Shown here piece by piece: positions 24,401 to 36,400 of a DNA stretch of 64,000 bases. Position 1 is the stretch's first letter. The number at the start of each line of letters is the position of its first letter. The translations under genes were made by a program, and so were the position numbers. Under the pieces are notes generated by a model. It ran no database searches. It saw nothing but the letters and a program-made list of their open reading frames with translations, and was not told where the DNA came from. Origin of the DNA: Fasciolopsis buskii (lineage: Eukaryota; Platyhelminthes; Trematoda; Plagiorchiida; Fasciolidae); NCBI GenBank assembly GCA_008360955.1, contig LUCM01000114.1, forward strand, positions 62,001-126,000. Reading direction: 5' to 3'.

Positions 24401-27400
24401 CAACTGAGTGTACTAGGTTGTTTCTTTTGGTTCGAACGACATCGCAGACAGATAGTTTAAATCACTGAAGAAGTCAAAGATTACCAGAAGTACTCTGACA
24501 GCGTTGATAGACAGTGGTGATCGGGTCAGTTGAATTGACCAGACTGCATGCAAAACATAGACTGTAGAAACTGGTAATTTATTACGGTTCAACATGTGAT
24601 CAAACAATGTGAACGTCGGGGTTGTGAAACTTTAAAGTGAAACTGGATGCACACAGTGTATGAAAGAGTGTTATTTACTCCGAACAAACGGGGACTTGAA
24701 ATGGAGAATGCATTTGCGCTGGGAATATTGCTGCAATTTCTGCGGCGGCCGGCGGATTGCGATGAAACTTAATGAACAAAGAACCCCAGTGGTATAATAA
24801 AAGAACCAATTTTTAAAAGCCGCAGCGCATCACATGTGTTGCTCTAACAAAGGTCCAAAAGCCACTATAAAACCCAGTCTCCTTTAATGACACACTAGTT
24901 CATGAAGTAACTACGAAATAAAGTTTTATTTGTCGCAGTGTGACATACAGGCCAACCTTAAAAAACCGCTGTCCTATTACTGAGAACCAGTCGGGATTTA
25001 CCATCGCTTAGTCATTATTGTATACGTTGAAGATTGTCTCTGCTAGATTTCATTGCAAAGGAAAATTGTCATCGCATCCCAGATTCAAGAGCTAATTCGG
25101 TCTAACGTGAAAACGGAGTACAAGGAACCGTATTTGATTTGACGAAATAGTCTAAACTCATCCAAGTATTAGTCAAAGTCAGTTCGGAAGAAGGCAAAAA
25201 GACTTCTGGAGAACCAGTAAAGACGCAAGGGAAAATACTTGAATTCGGCTTTTTATTTACAGACAAGAGGGTCTTATCTTGTGCTTACTTTTCGTCGACA
25301 AGGTGCAGTTAGGCTTCAGTGGATATGAAGAATTGCTTCCTACGGGGATTGGTACTAGGGGTATAGAAGAACCGAATTTCTGCGAAAGTTCTTGATCAGT
25401 TTTTATCCGTTTTCGTTCGTTAGCTATGCATGCAGATACTTAATTTCCAATCATTCCCAAACTTTGGAACTCCCTAGGTGTTTCATCACCAGAATGTGAT
25501 ATGCATCCTGAGGAATGGTTACGAATCATGAGAACGTTTGGGAATCGGCTGCGAATTCGTCAAACGTTGTTTGTCAATTCAACGTGGTAACTCTGCATTA
25601 GGATGACACAATTAGCAGTTAAAATGTTTATTCGCCAATGGAAAGCACACGGCTGGTAAATTAAAATGGCCCGGAAACATAACATTGCAAACATTGGCTT
25701 AGACTTAGTGATCAGCAACTTCCGACAAACCACCAAGTGACTGTGAAATCTACTCAACATGCGTGCGCACTATTCTTAAGTCAAGTGGAGCTCTAGTATT
25801 GAATCCATGCATGCTTCTCTTATTATTTTCTGTGGTAGTATAAAAAGTTCATAATAACTTCCAAATTACGGTAAAATATTACATATACTTAAATTTAGTT
25901 CCAATAAAGATCAACCCACGAGAAAGACTACTGGTAATAAATAAAGTTAACGTACTACGATTTTTGTTATGATGCAAGATAATCAGTCTTAAGTTGTACA
26001 TGGAATTTCTACTGTCAATAAATAAATGATACCTGTAGTTTCCCTAATGTAAGTAACAAGAAAATGAAACTGACCATGAGAATAGATTTTGCTTCAACCA
26101 AAAGAAGTCCATCGTAAAGAATACCAAAAGTTCCCGTAAGAAACCAGTATATCCGGAATAATGGGCCTAAATTTCCATGGTTCTTGTAGTCGAGAAATAA
26201 GGGGCAGAGCTTTGACAGAGAGCACAGTACTTGAGGGAACATGGTCACGCTACTAACTGGTTAATCAGTAGTATGGCGGGGCGCGTGAATATCGACAAGC
26301 TTGAAATGAACCTCGGCTAGGTAGTATCTTCATCAACAACCTACTCGCACAGATTCGCTTTTGATATCCGTCAAACAAATGAAGTAATTTTCCTGGGGAA
26401 TTTACACTGAAGGACTGGTTTAAGCACCGGACCAATGATGCCAGATTTGTTGATGCTCAATCAACAACTATGTGATGTAACTGCATTAAAATTAAGGCCG
26501 ATTCTTCACGTATTCATCAACTCGCAAAGAACGAAGTAATACTCTCTGGGTTTTCCGATAATATCATCTGGGAACGGCAGAAATGGCACATTTAGGAAAC
26601 TTCATTCGCCAAATTATTGTTCTTTTAAATAAAGTGAACCCAACGGTACCGATCAAACAGACCCTTAAGTTTCATTGATTATGACAGTTATATTCACATG
26701 GCTCACTTCTAATTTGTTTGGTGACGGAAGGTCTATTTTTCGGCCCTCGGGGGAGTTGGGTTGTTTGCGTATGGACAAGTCCAGGGGCTGCTCATCTGTT
26801 GAGGATGGCTGGGGAAAAGCTGCTTCTGGAGTGGAAGGCAAACCATTGAAAGATAACCGAACAGAGCCATCTGGAGGTGAATTTCCAAGTTTGGCTTTTG
26901 CTTCACGTTCCTCATCACAGCCTGATCAAGTGAAGCGCAAGATAACAAATAACTGAATTTCAAACTTTTGCTACAGACATTAATTAAAGTTTTGTCTTAT
27001 AAACCGTAATTTTCTCATACCCAAAAACCTGTCAGATATAGTTCATTGATGATGGATATAGATTCAGTGAGTAAATACATCAAATCTCTGTTTCTTTACG
27101 CATTATGTGTCCGTTCGGCTTGCTACCAACTGTAAGTTGGATTTTGAGCGCAATGGGGCTAAACATGCACCACCGATTTCTGCATGAAACTGCTCCCTAT
27201 CATGCAACCGCATAAGTAATCAACATAGTTAAAATGTTCATGAAGTTGGTGATGAGTTAGACTCATTCTGGTGGCATTGTATAGTTTCGAAATAGAACAT
27301 TCTGACTGTAATTGGTCCAGAATAGACGAGCATGCCATAAATGAATGCAAGCCGATTGGCTAAGGTCTTCAAACTCACCTCCGTGTATACTTAGCACGTG

Positions 27401-30400
27401 ATTCATAAGAGCGGATTTGGTGGAGAAGTTCTCTTGACATGCGACACACGCGTACGGGTTTTTGTCTGTAAACAGTAGTGATGAGAAACTAAGTGTATGA
27501 AATGTTATCACAAACTAGGCAACATATCACCTATTCATATAAAAACTCTGATAGGTGATTCAAGTTTTGAAATGAAAGGACGACGTTCGTACCGCAATGT
27601 ACAAGTTCCATGTGATGCTGTCGATAGGCATCTGAAGTGAAGCCTTTATCACATATTGTGCAAGGGAAGCGATTGGATCCTGAAAATGGGGAAGATTGGT
27701 GACATCAGTTAGTAAGGCCTCTTATAAAAGAAAAGTTTTACATGTAGTGCCGACTTAGAAATCAGCATTTAACTGGAGGATTACATCGGCAAAGTGAATT
27801 AACAAGAGTATATCATGATGAAGGAAACACAACTAACATTATGAGAAAAACTATTGTTTCAGCCAGTGACTAATTAACAAAACATTCATGCAGTAAAATT
27901 TCAACTGACGAAATTCATTAAAACAGTTGGAGATTCAAGGCTCTTATATTGTTTCTGAATGGATTCGATAAACAGGACCGTTAGTGATCATGTGTTTATC
28001 ATCGTGTCATTCGGATAAATCGACTACTGCTTCGACGCCCGCGGAAGACACCTGTCATTGGATAGTATTTTAATGAAGACAGCATTTTCTCGACAGCATA
28101 AATTATTTGTTGTGCGAGGATAACGAAAAAAGACGTGAAACGTTCCCTGGAGAAAGCAATCACAATGAACTGGATAGGACAAAGAAAACAACCGACCACT
28201 GCTGCCGCAGGACAATCTTATTCAATTATTGAAAACTAAATGACATGCGTACGAAAATCCATATCAAATGTAAGTAGCATTTGAAGAAGCAAACAATATC
28301 TGCTAGAAAACAAGATTAGTTTGGTGTATCCCCGTAATCTCCAGTTCCACCATACCTATGTACATGTTATGAATATATATATGCATAGAAAAAGAAGAGA
28401 TACAGGATGAAGTGGAGCATAATGGAAATTATGGGAGCTACTTATTAGCATCACTACTTTTTGATGCCCTCTTCAAAGGTTCGAAGTCCCGTTTGTCTTC
28501 CCTTACCACGATTGGCAAAATTTCGAACAGTATACTGAAACAGCAGAGTATAAAAGCTTATAAATTCAAACATTTCACAGGTACGTTCATTGAGTCGTGA
28601 AAAGGGACAAGTAGGAAAACACTAACGGGTTCTGAACAAGGAAGGCAAATTCAGAGACAAATTTCATTTGAACATAAGTGTGGCCAAATTAGGAGCACAC
28701 CGGAGAAATATTCGAGGCGATGCTGCTACGGGCTAGGTCCAAAAGCAAGGAGCGACCCATTGGGAAATAACATTCATCTAGTAAAAGAAAATATTTTTCG
28801 AGTAAAGCGCCTCTGGTGAAAGACATGGTGTTTGGCTACCCCTTACCAAATCAAGGTAATTTGAAAGCGTCAGTTCAGTTGGTCAATGCTGTCGCAGAAA
28901 CGCTTTGAATTTTCATCGTATTACTGAATTGGACTATTATGTCAGTAAAATTCTGACTTGGCACATTTTAATTTCAACTGAAAGAAAAGAATGGTCAATT
29001 TTCAAGTCCGAACTGATTCGCAAACTATGCATCACTTTAGCCGGAATGGAGAATTAATTTCCGTCGACCTACCCCGTCTTCCACCTGAACACAGTCAAAT
29101 TTGTACGAAGGAGATAAGGATGCGTTACATCTTGAGTTGGCCTGTCTGAAACTAATGAGTTATGCTGAGTTCTGCTGCTGACTTCATAAATTTCTTAATA
29201 AACGCATACATCGCATGCGATCATGTGAAGCAAAGTGCAATTTCGTAAAGCTGCCCCTTTACTCGAGGAAATTAAACTTTATAGCGACCGCTATAAAAGT
29301 GTACTGACAGTTTTGTCAATAAAATTAGAATTTTTCCTTTGAATCTAGAATTTCCGTTTTCTTTCTGGCTGTGATTGCTTGTGAACTTTGGGCCCAAACG
29401 TTGTGGATGCCAGCAAAATGTGTCACAACAGGAACTGTGACATGCCTAGCGTATTCAAGAGGTTTTTCAAGTTCAATTTACGAAGGCAACGATTATCAAT
29501 TCTACTACGCATTACTCATCGGATTGGGCGTATAGTTAGTTGTATTTGTCATAGAAACTGAGCAAACGAGTCGTCGGACATAATTCGTCTAAAGCCTATG
29601 CAGCGGATTATTAGTTAGTTATTTGTTAAAATAATATCCATTTGGGAACTGCGCTACACAATCATGAGTTGGAAGCTACACGGAATTTTCACTTGGAAAT
29701 GCTAGTAATACAAAGGACCCAAGTGAGGAGCAGACTGGAATGAGATTTCGAATCGAAAAGCAAACATTTACCACAAGAATTCATAAAAACATTTGACATG
29801 AATAAGCGGAATGTCTTTCAAGCATTCAAAGTGATTTGAGCTGGACATATTACGTTAGTTCCACAAGAATTTTTACAACCAGTGCACATCAGAAAGTTAA
29901 TAAAGTGATCGAAACCCTTCGCACATCGGCAGAAAAGGTGGTGGGTGAATTTCAATTTCTGAGAAGACAAATGTAGGCATCAGCTGGCAAACATGATCGT
30001 CTCGAAACTTTCCGAAAACGTATTTAGCTTATTTTGATCGGTGTTCTCTTCAGTTGGTGACGATTTTCCCTCACTGCCTAAATGGTAGACAATCAGGAAA
30101 CAAATGGAAAAATCTTCAGATCTTTACATATTTTTGACCGGGCGCTACCAAAAAACATGTATCTCTAAAATATTTCGCCGTATTGAGGGTGTTTCATTGG
30201 TCGACTGAGTTGAAATTTTAATTGGATTCTCTAGCAGTACGTGAAATTGTGCCTTTGCATTTCTACGGAATTTGGCGTCAATATAGCTCATCACTGGATT
30301 AAAAAAACAATACTGATCTCTTTACCGGAAAAAAACATCAAAATCAAACCATAGGTCAGACGTAAAATTATTTCCTGAGTTGTAAAGATCCAAGTCAAGT

Positions 30401-33400
30401 TACGTGCAGCTGACTTCCAAAAAGTGTCACCTCGGATGGATACCAAAAAAAAGCAGAACTGCCTGGGACATGACAGTTTAATGTTTAAATGGCGCAAATC
30501 TTCACACGCGGTCAGATCCATGTCACAAACACGAGTAATGACCATTGAATTCTGGCGAAGAATTTTGAAATCTTTTTTGAGCAATAAAGATTTCATGTCA
30601 GCAACGAAAAGAAAACTGATGAGGAATAAAATACTCGAATGCAGCTGGTACAAATCTGAGCTAGCAGATCGGTTAGTGTGACGTACTTACTTTCGTGGAC
30701 ATTCACGCAGTGTTTTTTCAACCGACATCGATTAATGAATCCTTTCCCACATATGGAGCAAAATACGGACCAGTTTCCTGAAAGGGTGAGAAGCAAGATC
30801 AAACTGTTTGTCAGTAAAAAATCCGTGAAAAGATAAGAGCATTTTGAGTACGGTCGACTCAAACGGACGGTAGATACTAGACATTCTGCAAGCAAACCTG
30901 GTTTATACACGTCAGCCTAATGGTATGCACATATCTGAAGATAAACAAACGCACTGGCTAGAACTATGAACGCATTTCCTCCTCTTGTTTTTTCCTGTGT
31001 CAGGGGAAAAATCAAATTGCATCTCTTTAAACGAGTGGCCTTGGACACGAGATGTTTGTCTTACATCAGATTGGTTTTACAACGTGCTGCTCTTTTTCTA
31101 CCTCTTCAGTTGTTCGGGCGCTGTCACTGATCCATGTTGGTCACGAAAATAGAGAGTGCTGGAAACCATGGATTGGTCACTAGTAGACAAGGAAAATTTT
31201 AATTGGACGAATGATTCACAACAAAGCAACTTAGACTGAACTGTTGCAAAAAACATTAACAGGTATCAGTTGTACAATCCACTTTGTCACACGAAAGTTC
31301 TTCACACATCTTCTGCGAAAGAGAACAAGTTTTGACAGTATCAAAGAGTGGTGCAACAGAGAAGCACCTTGTGCAAAATAAGGAAATGTAATATAGAAAG
31401 GCAGCAATCGGATTCTGGGGTCTAAAGAAGCACTTATGAAATGTACATTCGTGGGTATATCGGGATGACAGAAGTGATCAAAACGCACAAAGCACTTCAA
31501 AAGAAGAATAAAGGGTTTGGAAAATTCATCCAAGAACATAAAAAAAATTGAACGAAATCATTCAAAATGACGCATCCTGTGGAACCCCTTTTTGATCAGG
31601 AGGATTTGAAAGCATCGAAAGTTAATTAGAAAGTTCTGATAAAGAAAAGGAGAAAAAAGGAAACAAAATCATGACATATCAGAACCGAACCTCAGTCTTA
31701 GAAAGAAGAGAGAATTAAGGAACTTTCCGGGAGTTCGGAAGATCAATTGAGCTCTTAGAGCTGGCATTTAAAACTAACCAGTAACCTGTAAAACAAGCGC
31801 AACCAAACGATAAAAATGCTGCGACTTAGACCGTCTCTCGCCTGCAAACTTGAGGACAATGACAGAGAAGACTGTCAGAGAAAAATGTAGATGATGGTCC
31901 CCGTGCTGGTTAACGGATGCGTACAATTTACGTTTTTAGAGCAGTTATGATTTTAAAAAGTTCGTTTTTGTTGAGGACGTATTGGATGCGACGAGGGGCT
32001 GAACAAAGCGGGAATGACATTCGCATTGTTTTCGATGATGCACTGAACGCAGACAGTGCGATTAGGAAGGAAATTCCAATCATGTATTCACTCCATGCCT
32101 TCAAGAAAAGATAAGTGCAAGTGCGCCTAGATTACACTTGGGTGAAACGGCAATGGACGTCTATGTTGTAGGCTTAATACTGCTTGGTGCAATGATGCAT
32201 CATAAGCCCGCGCAATTGATTACATCATTGTATGGTTTGCAAACCATCGTAAATATTGCAGAAGCCTCGTTGACAGCAGATATAAGCTGTTTACTGGCGA
32301 GTTACAATTTATTGTCTCTATTTAAACATCACCTTGATTTTGTTTTATTTTACATTGTGAAGTACTTGTTTAAGCAAAACAAACCGCAACTGGTTTTGCC
32401 TGCGATTTTACCGTTATGAATCATCAGCAGTAGACATCTAGTGGCCCAGAACCGACACCCGAACCTGGGACGAAAGATTGCATCAAATTTCTAAGCTGAA
32501 AAGACTGCAGATAGAGTCAATTATGTTAGAAAAAAGTTTGATTTTAGGGACAAATAATTTACCTTCATAACGAATGAATTGACAACGTCGTTATACCATG
32601 TTGTATTGTAATCTAATATGAGGTAGATATTTGGAAGCATGAGGCCTACAATTACTGAATAAAGTATGTTACAGACCACGGTAAACCAAAAATAGTGCTG
32701 CGAAATACACAAAGTTATCGAGATGTCAGCAGAAAAGTCGTTGGAGTATGGTGCATGCTTCCTCGTATGTTGAAAGCAACACGTGTTATCATACAAGTCC
32801 AAGCTGACATTCATCAATTTTGTTGTGTCCATGTTTTTCGACTGTTTGAATGATCTTAACGCCGATCCAATAAGTGCGTTCGAGAGGAAATTCACAATCC
32901 ACCCTGCCGTTATGATAATAATTTGTTATTCAGCCGAGAAGTGCATAACCAGGCGGAATCAAGTCACCGAAATGCCAAAGCAGCAACATCCGCAATCGAT
33001 AGGAAACTATGAAGTCGGTGAATATTAGGGCTATCATTTGCTGAATCGTCTAGCTTGAAAAATAATTTATTATGCGACTGGGACTATTGTGACAGAAGAA
33101 CTTGCAATTTCGCGTTAGCACTCCTTATAGTCTTTGGGCCGGGATTATTTTATCGTCATTTTATTTGACTTGTGCGGTACGCACTGTTTTCCTGCCTGTG
33201 CAAAATTGTTCGCAACCAGCTATTGGACTGCTCACCAAACTATTTAGAAATCAGTGAAGTTCTCATTCTCTTCGTGCCCAAATAAAAAGAATAAAAGTAT
33301 TTTAAAAATATTGGGGAAATAGTATAACGACGCACAACTTGCGACCGGCGGTGGTCAGGTCCACTAAATATTCGCTACGTCTGAGGTCAGAGGTTCGAAT

Positions 33401-36400
33401 CCCCAGCTCTTCCGGATATTTTGTTGGTAGGTAGCTATATGTCCTGATTCAGTTCATGAACACAGCTAACATATGGACACTTCATGCGATTCTGTAGTAG
33501 CGCAATGACTGCAATATTGGATCCGGGTCTCAGTGTCAAGGGCCTTAGTAGCTATAAAGTACGGCCCTTCCACAACTATCGTACTTTGCGCATGTTAGTA
33601 AAGTCATGACGGACTTGAACTGACTCATGCTGTTTTATTAGTAAAGTTTTCGGTGGCTAGATTTTTCATGGACAATGACCATAATGCTAACCTTTTTCTT
33701 TTAATAAATTTAACACTTACTTAAATCTGTCCAATCGTGAAAGTTAACTAAATACCCAACTGGTTTAGCTAAGCTTCCGGAATTTTCTGGTAATGCAGAC
33801 AACTTCCTGCGAACAATAGGATTTGAAAGATAAAAGGAACTCTGACTCTGAAAACACTGAACCACTCAGTGAGAAGCCAAAAGTTAAGGAGTAACTGCCC
33901 TCACCTTCATGAATTGTTCGCACATGTTGATTGAGTCCTTTTTCTCGGGCAAGCTGTTTTCCACACAGCGGACATATAAACAAACGAGGGCCTGGAAACA
34001 AGAAAGAAATTGGCTCGACAGACCCAGAATATGTTAGCAAAAGTTAGACAATATCAAAATTCCTTGCACAGGGTATAGCGTTACGGAGGCTGGAAGGAGA
34101 TAAATATCAGGTTGACTGCATTAGAGAATGAACTATTCCATTTGAAAACAAAGAATGTGACAATTTTAGGAGAGGCTCTCGAGGAAAAGTGGATTTCACA
34201 CCCCCACAACTAGAATCTTGAAAAGATCGACAGGAATAACGAGTTTCTCAATGAATTCTTTACACAGATGTTTATTACGAGAAGATCCATTGAAAACCAA
34301 GTGCAAACTTTAGAGGTGCATTGCAAAACAAAACCAAACGATAAAGTTCTATGGCAACGGATTCCGCAGGAACTTTTAGGCATACGAGCAATCGTTTACT
34401 GTGGTCACAAATCCCTTAATAATGAACTTGATTTTCGTTAAATTCTTTTCATATGTGTGCACGTGACAACTGGTGAAATAATTTAATGCCTTAGTGAAGA
34501 GCGTTTCAGATCGTAATTTAAATTTTATCTTATTGAACTGTTTTAGTTTCATTGAATTTACTTAATTCAGTCTGACCTCAGAGTGACTTGAATCCCTTCG
34601 CACCTGAGCATGAAACTGCACTTAATACGAAAATTACTGTAGCCACTGAGATACATCACAAACGAATGGTTCACGGTTGACAAAGTTACTAATGAGAAAC
34701 CGGTACTTTGCTTCCGTGCATGTTGTGAAATTTGAAACACCCCAATTTGTTACTGGACAAACGATAGTACACTTTCTCAGGAGCTCTTTTTAAATACCAA
34801 CTTCTTGCTCTACCGTACATTTGTTAATAAATACAAAACACTAACGCACATCAGCTTATGCTGCATTAGTTTTTTAAATAAAAGCAGTTAATATTAACAA
34901 ATCTGGCAAAAATAGTGATAAACACATTTGACGACTTCTGTAAGAACACATATTGGTTCAGTTGATCCGTGATTAACATCTTGTTCACTTATTTTCTTTT
35001 TATTTATTACAGCAGTTCTCCTCTTGCTTTAATCACTTTTTTAGTTGTTTTTTTTCTGCGTCTTGAGAAAATACAATTGAACTTTTGAAACAAAAATAAC
35101 ATTAAGCCCCTGGCATTTCTTTCTTATGGTGTCACGTTTTTTCCAGTGAAGACAGCGGGAGACTGAATTCTGTTGGTTTGAAACCACCGGTTAGACGGAA
35201 CAGAGACAGTGGAAGAACTCAGAAATCCTGCTTGAGCTGTAATTTCTAGAGCAACTATTTCGCGAAAGCACTTCGTCTTTAAGATGCTGGTGTTGCCTTG
35301 TAGCTGTGAATCCAACGCGTGTTGTGCTGCACGACGAAATACAAAAGTCTGCATAGGCCCACTCACAAATACGGGTGAGTCAGCAATTACCCAACCCTCT
35401 TCTTTGTCCTAGCTGGACCCCATCCACATTGCGGAGATTTCCAAACGTTGGATGCCACTAGTTCTTCTTCGTTAGTTGGAATATACTGCTAATGACTTTG
35501 TTGTCCGTAGGGTATTCTTCCTTTGTTAATGGTTCTCGGGTGGATTTATCAAATTCCGAAATCACACTAAAGATAGCCATGACATATTTGCCACTTGCTT
35601 GCAAGCTCAATTACGCATGAAGATTTTAGCTTCTGCCGGGCAGATCAAACTACGGGCAGCCGGACTTAGTTCGTGCAGTCAAACAATGTAGAATTTACAG
35701 TCACCCACACCGAAAAAGGCATTGTTCTGTCCTCTGTGCAAGATAACGGTTTTCTCTCGGCTAATGAGTTTGCACAAAAAAACGTGAGATAGTGGTTATG
35801 GCAGTCAGTGCTGGTTTAAGTCTATTTTCAGTATTCCAACAAAGCTATCTAACAAGGCCGATTTTGTACACTTTACATCAGATTTTGGATGGGAGAGCAG
35901 GAATAGATCAAATACATCGTTTGTTGATTGTAACATAACTTAGTACATTAAACTGGATAATTCACTAGTTCGGTGGTTATACAATAGTGGTGATCATTTC
36001 ACTGTGTCCACACAAAGTGAACACCGCACTCCGAAGACCAAATTCCGTAGTCGGAACCTTGGGGTGAACGACAGCAAAAAGAAGTTTCTGCGCTTTTTGA
36101 AAGCATGCAGTCAATGTGAGACGCAATTTTTTGATAACCAAAGTGACAAATCGGATTTCCCGGATCATAATCTAGATGTTTTGTCTGCAGTGTCCACGGG
36201 AAAATGAAGTCACTGATCGACCACCTAAGTTCGCTCATAGAAGAAAATATTTGATTCAGCACCATACCAGCACTATATGATTGCTTCCTATCTTATTGAA
36301 GTGAAACTAAATGTTGATTTTGTGGGTTTAGAAACGGCATAAACAACAATTCCCACATTTTTTTCTGGGAAACATTCGCGTTAACCTAAAGTCAGGGTGG

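Noticed and set aside
32521..32895. 124-codon minus ORF with Cys-Cys and His residues and a GTAAAT donor-like site
   Set aside because: The Cys/His spacing is not a C2H2 finger, and the frame needed for phase 1 has a stop just upstream.
33340..33415. Functional tRNA gene
   Set aside because: Box B is perfect, but no acceptor or anticodon stem pairing could be drawn, so it is called only tRNA-like.
36004..36207. Plus-strand Cys-x2-Cys-x3-Phe that looks like the start of a finger
   Set aside because: The His residues are at the wrong spacing and only one follows; no splice sites, and it is on the strand opposite to the gene.
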